The notes under the pieces are model-generated. The model was not told the origin of the DNA. It saw only the letters and a program-made list of their open reading frames with translations, and searched no databases. Of a stretch of DNA of 64,000 bases, positions 1 through 11,426 are shown one piece after another. Source of the DNA: Microdochium bolleyi. Taxonomy: Eukaryota; Ascomycota; Sordariomycetes; Xylariales; Microdochiaceae. Where the stretch lies: NCBI GenBank assembly GCA_001566295.1, contig KQ964247.1, positions 1,488,001 to 1,552,000 on the forward strand, read 5' to 3'. Within the stretch, counting starts at the first letter, position 1. Each line of letters starts with the position of its first letter. The position numbers and the translations under genes were made by a program.

Positions 1-441
1 AGTCCAATGTTGAACGAGTTGGCTTCAGTCCACCAGCTTCGTGTGTCGATGAAGTTCAAATGTGCAGCCACTCAATTGTTTGGTACCCCACTTTTTGCCC
101 GTCAACGACGTGAAGCAGGCGCGTCAACTCCAACAGACGATCTGAAGTTCAATCAAGCTGGGTTCATCCTCGCAAACGACGTCACACCAGGCACATAGCA
201 AAGCGCAGTATTCGGCCATCACAGTGACGCCCTGACTGACCAGCCTCCAAGTTCACCGAGCAGGCAAACTGAAGGGCTTGATCAAGTGCTCAGCGTCCAG
301 TAACCAACACCGGGCAACAGGCATATCGTAGAGGACCACGGATCGTCGGGTCATGGCCAGACCGGCGGACCCCAGTCTCAGGTCATTAGCGACACCACGC
401 TTCGCGGCGTGATCCTGCACGCCGTGCACGCTTGAAAAGTC
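1..441. other. Upstream region of APC5
   Basis: No convincing gene. A short open frame at 7-198 has no recognisable similarity and no supporting features. The stretch immediately before 442 is the likely promoter and 5' leader of APC5. Confidence 0.5.
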
Positions 442-2805
442 ATGTCACGCTATCTGAACCCAGCCAAGATCGGCCTGCTGGCTCTGATAGAGCTCTACGT
501 TAGCAAAGCAGTGCCCACGTCGGCCACTGTCGATGTCTTGTCCTTCATCACGTCACACCTCCTGGACAATGGCTACTCCAACAGCACTCCGTCAAGCTCC
601 GAGACGCGGTGGAAGAAGGCCGAGAGCAGCGTCAGCATCGTGATAGCCGTTACCGAGTTCGAAAAGGTCCTGGGCCCGCTCACGACTGCCTCGGGCATGC
701 CCGGCCGCGGCCTGTGGTATGCGTTCCTGGAGAAGCTCTGGAAGATCGACTCCCTTGATGCTCTGCACGAGTTCTTTGGCCGCTGCAGTGACATGCTGGT
801 CAAGACCAAGCCGGAACAGGCGCTGGATACTGCAGCCGGCATCCCACCTCCCGACCCAGAGACAATTCGGCTGTCCCGCAATTCTCCGTTTGGTGCCTTT
901 GTACGGCGGTCCCAGCTTGAGTTCACGCGCTTGCGCTTCCACGACGCGTTCGAGCTCTGGAAAGACTTTGTGCGTTACCGGCAGACGACAGCGGCATACT
1001 ATCGCAAGAAGACGCCCTCTTTCCAGAGACTCAGCTTCGACACGGTGTTGTTGACGGGCGAGCATGAATGGGGCACGACTGTCGAGGACATCGCATCTGT
1101 TGCGTACAGCGGCATGCTGCGAGGCGACCCGATAGCGACGTTGCCCGTCAGCACCGACGACATTGAAAAACTGCTCGAGTTCCAGATCGAGCAGATGCAA
1201 AAGTTTGGCACCCGCATACCCCTGGAGATCCGCCATCAATTTCACGATCTGGTCAACGACTCGGCCATGGTGCCGAGCCTGTCGCATTATCTGAGCTATC
1301 TGGAAGCTTGGAGGGCGGGGGACTACTCGACGTCGTTTGACTACCTCCATCGTTACTTCGACTACACCATGCAGAACAGGGATAGGCTGTTCTACCAGTA
1401 TGCCCTGATGAACCTGGCTGTGCTCCAAGCAGACTTCGGCTGCCATAAGGAGGCTGTCGCCGCCATGCTGGAAACAATCTCAACGGCCAGAGAAAACCGG
1501 GACATGACATGTCTCAACTTCGCCTTGAACTGGCTGTTCCACTTCGGGCGCGCACACCCCAAGATTACCAAGGACTTGGAGTCGAACAGCATGCTGGGCA
1601 CTGGGAGGGACTCCCTGGCCTTTCTGCGCAGCAAGGCGAAAGAGTCCGGCATGTGGACGCTATGGTGCTCGGCACTAATGAGCGAGGCCAAAATGAGCCT
1701 CTCCAACGGCGAGAGTGTAGCCACTGCTCTCGAGCACATGGTCCGCAGCTCGGAGATCCTGACGGAACAGAACATGAAGAGCATGATGGGCACGCAGATG
1801 GGGCTGAACATCTCGCTGTGGGACCGACTTGGCGTGTCCTACTTGTCCTCGACGTGTTGCGAGGTGTTTCTGCGGTGCCATGCGCGACACAGCGTGTTTG
1901 ACGACGAACTCAAGGTGACCAGCCGGCAAGCTTCACTACTAGCCCTCAACGGCAAATACGACGATGCTCTCGCACGGTTGGAGGGGATCGACTCGAACTC
2001 GCTGCGCTCCTGGAAGGCGAGCCAGTACTGGCACAAATTCCGCGGCATTGTCAAGCTGCGGCGCGATCTGCACCGCAACAACCTCAGCGGCGCAGACTAC
2101 CTACTCTGCCAGCTGCTGCAGAACAGAGCGGACGACCTGGAGCCAGATCTTGGCTTCGTCATCGACAACCTCCACATAGACCATCTCGTACGCCGCGGCG
2201 ATATGCAAGGGGCGTTTGAGAAATTGGAGGCTCTCATCGCAGAGCTGCGCGACGAGAACAAGGACGTCGCCCTGCGCGTACGACTGCTCCTGCTCAAGGC
2301 GGAGCTGCTCGACAAGAGTGGCCGCCCGCAGAAGGGCTTCACGGTCGCCGTGCGCGCCGCCAACGTCGCCTGGCGCGCGCGGCTGATCCCTTACCTGTGG
2401 CCGGCGATCGGGGCGATCGCAAACATCCTCTCGTCCATGGGCGAGTTCGGCCCCGCGGCCCAGCTCCTCGAGGCGATCCTGCCGCGCGCGCTAGAGTGCG
2501 AGAACGCCGCCATGGTCGCGCAGCTGTATTCGTGGCTCGGCGACGCGCACATGGGCATGGCGGGCCGGGCGCCACCCAGGGAGGGCGGCAGGCGCAGGGA
2601 GTGCATGACCAGGGCACTCGCGGCGGTGGAGAAGGCGTTCGACCACTACTCGAGCGTCGAGGACGTGCTCAAGCAGTGCGAGATGATGGCCAAGAAGGCG
2701 ACCATCATGAAGGTCGCGGGCGATAATGTGCTCGCGAACGACTATGCGGCCGCGTACATGGCGCTGCGGAGGGATGCTGCGCTGGCGGCTGCTGCGGCGG
2801 CGTAG
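442..2805 (+). CDS. APC5: Anaphase-promoting complex subunit 5
   Basis: Uninterrupted frame of 787 residues. APC5 is a scaffold subunit of the APC/C, the nuclear E3 ubiquitin ligase that drives exit from mitosis. The N-terminus (MSRYLNPAKIGLLALIELY) matches the conserved APC5 opening, where the protein commits to life-cycle residues RYL-P-KIGLL. The APC5 TPR-like segment lies at about residues 285-370 and includes FDYTMQNRDRLFYQYALMNL followed by an alanine-rich helix. The rest reads as alpha-helical TPR repeats ending in a poly-alanine tail. The start at 442 gives the family-typical N-terminus. In many Pezizomycotina APC5 lies beside the mating-type locus, and here SLA2 and MAT1-2-1 follow downstream. 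The family call is strong; repeat boundaries are estimates. Confidence 0.93.
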   Translation: MSRYLNPAKIGLLALIELYVSKAVPTSATVDVLSFITSHLLDNGYSNSTPSSSETRWKKAESSVSIVIAVTEFEKVLGPLTTASGMPGRGLWYAFLEKLWKIDSLDALHEFFGRCSDMLVKTKPEQALDTAAGIPPPDPETIRLSRNSPFGAFVRRSQLEFTRLRFHDAFELWKDFVRYRQTTAAYYRKKTPSFQRLSFDTVLLTGEHEWGTTVEDIASVAYSGMLRGDPIATLPVSTDDIEKLLEFQIEQMQKFGTRIPLEIRHQFHDLVNDSAMVPSLSHYLSYLEAWRAGDYSTSFDYLHRYFDYTMQNRDRLFYQYALMNLAVLQADFGCHKEAVAAMLETISTARENRDMTCLNFALNWLFHFGRAHPKITKDLESNSMLGTGRDSLAFLRSKAKESGMWTLWCSALMSEAKMSLSNGESVATALEHMVRSSEILTEQNMKSMMGTQMGLNISLWDRLGVSYLSSTCCEVFLRCHARHSVFDDELKVTSRQASLLALNGKYDDALARLEGIDSNSLRSWKASQYWHKFRGIVKLRRDLHRNNLSGADYLLCQLLQNRADDLEPDLGFVIDNLHIDHLVRRGDMQGAFEKLEALIAELRDENKDVALRVRLLLLKAELLDKSGRPQKGFTVAVRAANVAWRARLIPYLWPAIGAIANILSSMGEFGPAAQLLEAILPRALECENAAMVAQLYSWLGDAHMGMAGRAPPREGGRRRECMTRALAAVEKAFDHYSSVEDVLKQCEMMAKKATIMKVAGDNVLANDYAAAYMALRRDAALAAAAAA

Positions 2806-3233
2806 TGGCGGTCTCGCATGTAACGAGGGATTACTTCATGCAAAGCGCAATGATAATGGTGCTGTTTGCTAGAATACAATACGTGCAAAACTGTAACGCT
2901 CTGTTCTTGAGCTGACAGGTTTGTCATGATTTATCTTGCTACATCATAGCTTGACTCGGATTTTCTCGTCCTGTTATACGTGCTATGACCATGCCATTGG
3001 GTTCTTAGCCCAGTATATCTTGCTTTTATCCTTGATACATGAAGCGAAGACAAACGTGATCTCCTGTCTTGCGAGCAGCTTGTTGCTCTATTCGTCTAGT
3101 GCAAAATGCGCTCTGTGTTAAACCTTGGAAGGAGTTTGCAATGGAAAACCCACTCTCTTGGTGCTTCCGACTCAGAATATGGCATTCGTTTAGAAATATT
3201 TTTCTCCCGCCAAGTAAGTGTTATCGACTCTTC
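2806..3233. other. Convergent 3' region between APC5 and CIA30
   Basis: The two flanking genes converge here, so this should hold both 3' UTRs and polyadenylation signals. It is AT-richer than the coding DNA. No open frame with family similarity is visible. Confidence 0.5.
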
Positions 3234-4136
3234 TCATGCCCAGCTGATAGTCTGGCCCTGTTTGTTCTTCAGTTTCGGCCTCGCTGTCTCCGGCACCAGA
3301 TGCACATCGGCGTCGATCTCGGCCTCGGGATTATTCGTCGCCCACATTCTCTCTATGCAAAGATCAAACGGACCCGGTTTCCTGTCGGTCAGGCCGATTC
3401 CAATGCTCCGGACCTTCTGCCGGAGCATCTCGGTCTGCGGCTCGACAACGTAGCCGTGGTTGGTGCGCACAAAGTCGTTCCACTTGATGTGCACCGTCTC
3501 CCACTCGCCCGGCCTTCGCGCAAAGAGCCGGTGCTGGTGCAGGTCCTCGGGCACGATCGATTCGGTCTGGATGTTGACGAGGTAGCTCCGGCCATCGGAC
3601 TTGACACGCAGCCCGAGGTACGAGTAGCTGTCGATGTTCCAGAGGGAGCGCCCGAAGAGCGTCGGTGGCCGATCGAGCGTGCGCCAGGCCGCGTAGCCGG
3701 AGTGTGTGACATTAGGCCGGTTCTCGGGGAGGCGCGTGGATATCGTGCCGTGGAAGCGCATATGGCCGGGTACTGAGGCGGCTGCTATTATTGATGATGA
3801 GGCGGAAGAGGGCGGTGTTGTTGATGATGATGTGGTGGAGGCTGTGGTGGTGACGGGCGGAATGTAGTCGAGCTGAGCTTGTGAGAAGCCATCAATGTCG
3901 ACGTCGGACATGACCTTGACGTCGTCGAGGGAGGACCGGTCATGGAAGCTCTGGAGTGGCAGCGGCCCAGAGGGGCCTTTTATGCCCTCGGAGTTGAAGA
4001 CTGTTCACGCCCATGTTAGTCTGGCTCAATTATTGCCGTTCGCAACGTCGTGCATACTGATAGTCGTGAGCCGTTGGAACTCGTCAATGCTCCGGCCCCA
4101 GAAGCCTCGGCGGAGGCACACTGCTGTTACGTGCAT
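3234..4136 (-). CDS. CIA30: Complex I intermediate-associated protein 30 (CIA30/NDUFAF1 family)
   Basis: A two-exon gene, complement of 4136-4058 and 4000-3234, giving 281 residues. CIA30 is a mitochondrial chaperone for assembly of respiratory complex I. The C-terminal half carries the CIA30 domain: LFGRSLWNIDSYSYLGLRVK, then YLVNIQTES, WNDFVRTNHG and the closing IGIGLTDRKPGPFDLCIE. Exon 1 encodes RGFWGRSIDEFQRLTT, which fits the family N-terminus. The 57-nt intron has a GTATGC donor, an ACTAAC branch site and a CAG acceptor, and it keeps phase (79 nt, then 2 nt to finish an Ile codon). A serine- and threonine-rich linker precedes the conserved domain. CIA30 is a known neighbour of SLA2, APN2 and APC5 around fungal MAT loci. 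No obvious presequence is visible, so the exact start is less certain than the identity. Confidence 0.87.
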
Positions 4137-5070
4137 CTTGTAATGCTATATGTGCGAATTGTGTTGTACAGTCGGTCTCCAAAGGCAGGTCGAGCTCGTC
4201 ATGAAGAGCCGCTCGGCTCGCCGGCTTGAGATTGCATGAGCTGGTCGAGTTTGCAAGTCCGTGATGTGTTCGCGGGATGACCGAGATGTCCGAGTCGAGA
4301 ATGTGGTCGAAGCTGCGTTGCGCAGTGCTGCCGTTGGTTCCAGTCTTTGCGATCCCGCACGATGGAGTCTGGATGGAGATCCTGGCTCGCCTGGATCGCC
4401 GGCAAATTTGGAGCTTGGGGAATCCTGTTGTAGCTTGCTTGTTGCAGAAGTAGCTCGCAGGCCAACAAGTGGTGGGCAGGGACATCCACAGGCTGCAGCG
4501 GTACTTGCCCTTACGTGGGTACCTGGGGGGTTCCTGCCCGAAGTTGCCCATGGGAGCTGCCTACGTCAATGTCCAGCCTCCGCCCCGAGCTTGCCCCCAT
4601 GAGCCGTCGCCCTCTCCACCAACCACACCACCACCTGCAGGCGCATTGCGCAAGCGATCCAGGCACAGCCATTGTCGCTCACACCTCTCCCAAATTCACA
4701 GGAGCCTGCGCTTTCGAGCAAGCGTGCGAGCTTACGCACTCGTTTCTTGGCAGTCGCTTCCGAATAAACACCACGGTTCGTACTTTACTCCAGCGTTGCG
4801 CTCCTCTCCTGCTCCGTGTCAGTCGAACACGCAGTCTACCACAACCCCTTTCGAGAGCCCGAGTCTTGTCGCAGCAACCGCATGATCACCGCTATACCGT
4901 GGTCTTAGTCGTGGTCGCAAACATTCGCCGAGCTCTGCTGACCTGGGCTGCTGCTCCTAGACCGCACACGGGTGGCAATCGGTGCCATTCTCCGGACAGC
5001 AGGCACTTCTCAACCCCTCCCACAACCCGAACTCCGACAAGAGCCCACGCAACGTCGCAGTCCGCCCACC
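4137..5070. promoter_or_regulatory. Divergent CIA30/SLA2 upstream region
   Basis: A 934-nt interval between divergently transcribed genes. The last 400 nt before SLA2 are C-rich, typical of fungal 5' leaders. Several open frames run through it, but none has recognisable similarity. The SLA2 start context is TCCGCCCACCATGG, a good eukaryotic initiation site. Confidence 0.5.
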
Positions 5071-8000
5071 ATGGCGTCCGCCCGTAGTCTCGACCACGCA
5101 AAGTCCGAGGCCGAGCTGGCCATCAACATTAAGAAGGCCACGAGCCCCGAGGAGTCGGCGCCCAAGCGCAAGCACGTCCGCAGCTGCATCGTCTACACAT
5201 GGGACCACAAGTCTGCCCAGTCCTTCTGGGCTGGGCTCAAGGTGCAGCCCATCCTCGCCGACGAGGTCCAGACGTATAAGGCGCTTATCACGATCCACAA
5301 GGTCCTCCAAGAGGGCCACCCGCAAACTCTGAGGGAGGCAATGGCCAACCGGAGCTGGATCGACAGTCTGAACCGAGGCATGAGCGGCGAGGGCATGCGT
5401 GGGTATGCTCCTCTTATCCGGGAATATGTGTACTTCCTGCTGGCGAAGCTCTCTTTCCACCAGCAGCACCCAGAGTTTAACGGCACCTTCGAGTACGAAG
5501 AGTACGTCTCGCTCAAGGCCACAAACGACCCCAACGAAGGATACGAGACGATCATGGACCTCATGACCCTGCAAGATAAGATCGACCAGTTCCAGAAGCT
5601 CATCTTCTCGCACTTCCGCAACGTCGGTAACAACGAGTGCCGCATCTCGTCTCTCGTGCCCCTCGTCGCCGAGACGTACGGCATCTACAAGTTCATCACG
5701 AGCATGCTGCGTGCCATGCACTCCACGACTGGCGACGACGAGGCTCTTGAGCCCCTACGCGGCCGCTACGACGCTCAGCACTACAGACTGGTCAAGTTCT
5801 ACTACGAGTGCTCCAATCTTCGCTACCTTACCAGCCTGATCACGATCCCCAAGCTTCCACAAGATCCTCCAAACTTGCTCGCCGACGACGAGAATGCGCC
5901 AGCGCTTCCTGCGCGTCCGAAGCAGGAGATCGAGCGTCAACCAACCCCGGTGCAGCAGCCCAAGAACGACGAACCCGACCAGATTGCAGAGTTTTGGCAA
6001 GGAGAAATCGAGAGGCAGAACAAGGAGTATGAAGACCAACAACGGGTACTGCAGGAGCGTCAGCAGCAATCACTGCTCGCTCAGCAACAGGCACAGATGC
6101 AGGCACAGCGGGACTTCGAGGAGCAGCAGCGCCGCCTGGCCGAGCAACAACAGCGGGAACAGGAGGCCCTTCTCGCCCAGCAAGCTCAGTGGCAAACGCA
6201 GGGACGCCTGGCAGAGTTGGAGCAGGAGAACCTTAACGCAAGGGCACAGTACGAACGGGACCAGCTCATGCTCCAACAGTATGATCAGCGTGTCAAGGCT
6301 CTGGAAAGCGAGTTAGGGCAGATTCAGGCGAGTTATGGACAGCAGATGACAAGCAAGGACGACCAGATCCGCGCTCTTCAAGAGCAGGTCAACACTTGGC
6401 GGAGCAAGTATGAGGCACTTGCGAAGCTGTACTCGCAGCTCAGGCACGAACACCTTGATCTTCTGCAAAAATTCAAGTCCGTACAGCTGAAAGCAGCATC
6501 AGCCCAAGAGGCTATCGAGCGACGAGAGAAGCTGGAGCGAGAGATCAAGACCAAGAACCTCGAGCTGGCTGACATGATCCGCGAGAGAGACCGGGCACTG
6601 CACGACCGTGACCGTCTCACCGGCAGTAACAAGGATGAGCTTGAGAAGCTCAAGAGAGAGTTGCGCATGGCACTTGACCGTGCCGACAACCTCGAGAGGG
6701 CCAAAGGAAATGAGCTTTCATCCATGCTGTCCAAGTACAACAGGGAGATGGCTGACTTGGAGGAGGCTCTACGAACCAAGTCGCGGGCGCTTGAAGAGGC
6801 TCAGAACAACATGCGCAGCGGCAGCTCTGATCTTGAGCGGCTGCTTCAGGACAAGGAGGAAGAGCTAGAGGTCTACAAGGCCAGCTTGGACCAGGCGCTC
6901 GTCGAGCTCACTACATTGAGAGAGAGCCAAGGTGCCACTGACGAGGCCCTCGACTCTGCTCTCTATGGTGCGAACCTCGACAGAATTAACCACATGATCG
7001 ACTCTGTGCTGGAAGCTGGTGTGGCGCGTGTCGACGACGCTCTTTATGAACTGGACTCGAGCATGCAGGCCGGTAACCAGAACGCTTCGCCGGCCTACGT
7101 ACTGTCCCAGATCGAGAAGGCGTCGGCCAATGCCACAGAATTCGCCACCGCCTTTAACGACTTCCTGGCTGATATCCCCAATGCCGATCACGCCAATGTT
7201 ATCAAGACGATCAATGTGTTCTCTGGCGCCATTGCTGATGTTTGCAGCAACACTAAGGGTCTGACACGTCTCGCTACGGACGACAAGAAGACCGACCAGC
7301 TCATGAACGGCGCTCGAGTAGCGGCGCAATCGACCATCCGTTTCTTCAGGGGTCTCCTGAGCTTCCAATTGGTAGATAGAGAGGCCGAGGAGAAGCAGGA
7401 CGTTGTGATCAACAGCAACATCGACGTTCAAATGAATCTGCAGACTCTGAACAAGCTCGTGGAGACATTCGCGCCTGGTTTCGGAAAGCTTGCCACCAAT
7501 AAAGGCGATATTGGCGATCTGGTCGATTCCGAGCTGAGTAAGGCGGCAGATGCCATCGCCGCCGCTGCTGCCCGGCTTGCCAAGCTCAAGAACAAGCCGC
7601 GCGACAAGTATTCAACCTACGAGCTCAAGGTTCATGACTCGATTCTGGATGCGGCCATGGCCATCACGAACGCTATCGCCAGGCTCATCAAGGCTGCCAC
7701 AGTCACTCAACAGGAGATTGTGCAGGCTGGCAGGGGATCATCCTCCAGGACTGCGTTCTACAAGAAGAACAACCGCTGGACCGAAGGTCTTATTTCGGCT
7801 GCAAAGGCTGTGGCCACGTCGACCAACACCCTTATCGAGACTGCTGACGGTGTCCTGTCAAACCGCAACAGTCCCGAGCAGCTAATTGTTGCATCCAATG
7901 ACGTCGCTGCCTCTACAGCCCAGCTTGTCGCCGCCAGTCGTGTCAAGGCCGGCTTCATGAGCAAGAACCAGGACGACCTGGAGCAGGCCAGCAAGGCTGT

Positions 8001-8296
8001 CGGTGCCGCCTGCCGTGCCTTGGTCCGACAAGTACAGGCGCTCATCAAGGAGCGCTCGAACGAGGAGGACTCGGTGGACTATGGTGCGCTTGGTGCGCAC
8101 GAGTTCAAGGTGCGAGAGATGGAGCAACAGGTAAGGAGAAACTATATCTTGCACGCAATACAGCTTGCAATGGTACCCCAGAACGTGAAGGCTAATGATT
8201 TATTCGCAGGTCGAAATCCTCAAGCTCGAGAACTCGTTGTCTGCGGCAAGACGCAGGCTGGGCGAGATGCGCAAGATCTCGTACCAGGAGGAGTAG
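5071..8296 (+). CDS. SLA2: Endocytic adaptor Sla2/End4 (HIP1R family)
   Basis: Two exons, 5071-8130 and 8210-8296, encode 1,048 residues. Sla2 links clathrin-coated pits at the plasma membrane to cortical actin during endocytosis. Domains in order: an N-terminal ANTH domain (about residues 10-280, with HVRSCIVYTWDHKSAQSFW), a proline-rich linker, a long Q/E/R-rich coiled coil (about 320-640), and a C-terminal talin-like I/LWEQ (THATCH) actin-binding domain (about 800-1,045, with ILDAAMAITNAIARLIKAA). The 79-nt intron begins GTAAGG after EQQ, and the final exon supplies VEILKLENSLSAARRRLGEM, the conserved end of the I/LWEQ module. I chose ATG 5071 over an upstream in-frame GTG because MASARSLDHAKSEAEL matches the family start. 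SLA2 is the classic left border of Pezizomycotina MAT loci, as here. Confidence 0.95.
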
Positions 8297-9155
8297 AAAG
8301 TCGACAACTTGGGAGATAGATGAGGCGTGACCATCAACCAACGGCGAAGCTGAGCATGCCCGGCTGCGTCGTTTGGTACGTTGAGGTAAATAGATAGGCA
8401 AGACTTGCAGCCACCCTGCTCAAGTCATGTACATTGGTATATGCTCCTTGAAGTTCAAGCACGAGTGCCTTGATGGTGACATGAGCGTGAAGAATATAAG
8501 AGCAAGGCTCGCAGATGAACTGGGTCACAACACACTTGCAACATGAAATGGTCAAGCCAGCCAGCCAGCACATTTATGATGACAGTCCACGAAGGCATCT
8601 TGCCGAACATGAAACAGGAGACTGTGGCAGCCCTTCCGTGTCATTGATGGTCGCCATGGGAGAGTGCCTGGCTGGTCAAACAATGGCAAGTAGAACAATG
8701 ATGGAAGCAAAAGTCCGAGGCCGGGCCAGCTACGACTTGAACCACACGCCATCGATGAATACATCTCGTTCTGAAGAATGGGTCCCATTGTTGCCTTGGA
8801 AGCTGCTCATGCTGCTTGTTGCTGGGCAGCAGCCGTCGATGCCGATCTTTGCCACCTTTTGAAGTTTCTTATATCTCACTTCTCCGACTTGCCAGAGGCC
8901 CAACCTCCTCCCCTCTCGATCTCTGTCCATCTTCTCTTCTCTCCTTCTCCCCCATCACTTCCTCCTTCCCACCAACCTTTTTGCATACTCAACGGCAACC
9001 CCCCTGGCACGTCTGCTCTCGTCACAGCTGGCCTGTGACCCCTTCCCGACTCACGCACACTCTCTGTTCTTGTTCCAGAGAGCCTCGCTGGCGAGGCTGT
9101 CTTTCTCTCGCACATTTCGCACCATCACTATATACTATTCAGCTCGCCATCCGCG
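8297..9155. promoter_or_regulatory. SLA2 3' region and MAT1-2-1 promoter
   Basis: An 859-nt interval. Roughly 8900-8975 is a strong pyrimidine (C/T) tract, typical of fungal core promoters and 5' leaders, just ahead of MAT1-2-1. The open frames here look random. The left border of the MAT idiomorph probably falls in this interval, but it cannot be placed without the opposite mating type. Confidence 0.55.
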
Positions 9156-11426
9156 ATGCAGCCCAGCTTCCCAAGCGGAGGCGGAGCCTTCAGTGACAAT
9201 GGCGGCTGCTCTGGAGGGTTCAGCCCGCCGAACCAGATTCCTAGTATGCCACAACCTGGAGCAGCCCCATCAAGTCATCAGCCATTCGAACTCGCCCTCA
9301 ATCAGAATCTCGTGCGATTGCTTCGCGAGTGGCAGTACTGCCAGCAACTTCCGCGCCCTGTGGTTGACATTGTCTGTATTCCCACTTCGATCTACGACAG
9401 CTGGACTGCTCAGGCAAAGATCTTGGTTCGGCAACTGCATGGGTGAGTGAAATATCACGGCGATATGAGGTTGTGGCTCATCCTCCCCTCACCACCACCT
9501 TGAGCATACACTCTAGTGATCGTTATCCATGCCATCCTCACTCCGCACTCGTTCGTTCTTGATTGCGCTCGCAATGACTGACGATATTGGCTCAGTGCTT
9601 CCACTCGCAAGGATGTCGTCTACTGCTTCGATTCCTACATCGCGGGTCGTATGTACATCGGAGCGCTCATGGACTTCATCTCGGCCGGATACTGGATCCA
9701 TCAAGAGCCAGGAAGCAGCATGCCAGCAGTAGGCTTGGTGCATCAGCAATCACGCCTGCCTGTGCCATCGCAACAGTCCTCTGTCGGTACCCAGTCGACG
9801 CGGGATCCTATGGAACCACTCCCTGGTACAGCTGCCATGTCGCCTTCCAGTTCCGCTCAGGTCCCTCCTCAGCCTGCAGCTGAAGCCAGCCACCAGAATG
9901 CCTCGACCTCGGCAGGCAGTTCTTGGCCTCAGAACACGACTCGGTAAGAAGAACCTGAACCCTGATTCACCATATAGAACCGCAAAGTGCTGACCACCGA
10001 GTCCCCGACAGTCCCGCCGAGCAAGGCACTTCTCGCAAGAGAGCAATCATAGCTCTCTCGGACAGTGAGGACCGCACAGTCTCAGCCTCAAAGACAGAAG
10101 GCACCGCTGCTCAGCCGAGTGGCTCTCCTGCGTCTGCCCCCTTGGTCTAGCATGCCAATGGGAGTGTACCCCCGACCGGACAGAGCATAGTCGTGCAAAA
10201 ACTAGTTCAGGACTCTACTTCAGCACAAGTATCGACTGAGAGACCCGACAAGAAGGCCAAGAAGACCAAGGTTCCTCGCCCCGCGAATGCCTGGATACTC
10301 TACAGAAGAGCTCAACGGCCAGATTTTGCCAAGCAACATCCGGGCGCAAGTGAAGGCGAGCTCTGTAAGTCTATGCTGCACTAGTGGCGTGTATAAATGC
10401 AGTGCACACATACATGAGACTCAAGCAAACAGCATGCTGACTTACTTTTTCGAAGCAACCTTCATCTCTGCAGCATGGCGGGCAGAGTCTACCGAGGTGC
10501 GGACATACTGGAAGCAGAAAGAGAAGGAAGAGCGCGATGAGCACAAGCAGAAGCATCCGGACTACAAGTATGCACCGACAGCCCCGAAGCAGAAGGGAAC
10601 GAAGCCAGCTCGGAAGTCTCGCCTCGCCAGCGCTCCCTCTGCGCTAAATACTGGACTGGTAACGTCTGATTCTAATCAAGATCCTGCAAAGGAGTTCGTC
10701 AAGCGGCAGCAGACCGCCTCCACCGAAGCCACTGGCTATGCCGACAAGCACACGATTCCTGTGGCTTCTGGCAGCACTCCGATAGTCGCAGAAATCCTGG
10801 ACATTGCGCCATTCAGTCCGAGTATTGTCTTTCAATTCTCACCACAGTCAACAGATGCATTCGAGACTGCATACCCCGTTGCAGCTGCACAAGAGCCCAC
10901 GAACCAAGTCCTGTCGGAGCCAGCGTGCCAGGAGACCCTCAACCTCGAATACATCGAAGCATTCCTGAAGATCAATCCAACCACGGATTTCGAGGTCAAG
11001 CCCATTCTCGGCGCATCTGACAGCGGGCCTACTGTTGAAAGCGCCACTGATTCTGTCGATCCTGCTTCAATCAACGCCACCACTCCTACCGATGCTCGAG
11101 GCCAGGGCATACTGGGCGAATGCTGGCTCAAGGACAGCATTTTCGCAAACACAATCCTCGAGAGCAACGAGTCCAGTGCACTCGCAGACGCCAACAGCAC
11201 CACCGTCGTCGCAGACAGCAGCAACGCGTGCGTCATGTCCCCGCTCGCGGCCGTCGCGTCTAGCGATCCCGTCAAGTCTTCTTCGGCTTTTGACACCGAC
11301 GAGTTCTTCAACATGGACGTGTTCGCGGCCCATCCGCCCACCGGCCTTCTCGGGGATCATCATACCGAGCCTGTTGATTTTGACTTCATATTTGACGACT
11401 GCCTGTCTGGGAATTTGCAGGTTTGA
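9156..11426 (+). CDS. MAT1-2-1: Mating-type protein MAT1-2-1 (HMG box), with a questionable third intron
   Basis: Proposed exons are 9156-9442, 9596-9943, 10012-10064, 10191-10364 and 10456-11426 (610 residues). The product is the HMG-box transcription factor that sets MAT1-2 mating identity and mating gene expression in the nucleus. The MATA_HMG box runs from KVPRPANAWILYRRAQ through GELS and AAWRAESTEVRTYWKQK to HPDYKYAP (about residues 255-335). The intron at 10365-10455 splits the serine codon after GEL, the conserved position for MAT1-2-1. It has a GTAAGT donor and a CTGAC branch site. Introns 1 and 2 also look standard. The frame leading into the HMG box contains TAG at 10148. The intron at 10065-10190 (GTGAGG...CATAG, 126 nt) would remove it in phase, but it is a prediction. 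The N-terminal region has no motif I can name. At 610 residues the protein is longer than usual for the family. SLA2 and APN2 flank it, confirming the locus. Confidence 0.85.

Noticed and set aside
592..1446. 284-residue antisense frame within APC5
   Set aside because: Antisense shadow of a strongly supported gene, with no recognisable motifs.
10145..10183. 39-nt intron removing the MAT1-2-1 TAG
   Set aside because: It keeps phase but would be too short for fungal introns, and its GTCTAG donor is poor. The 126-nt alternative is better.
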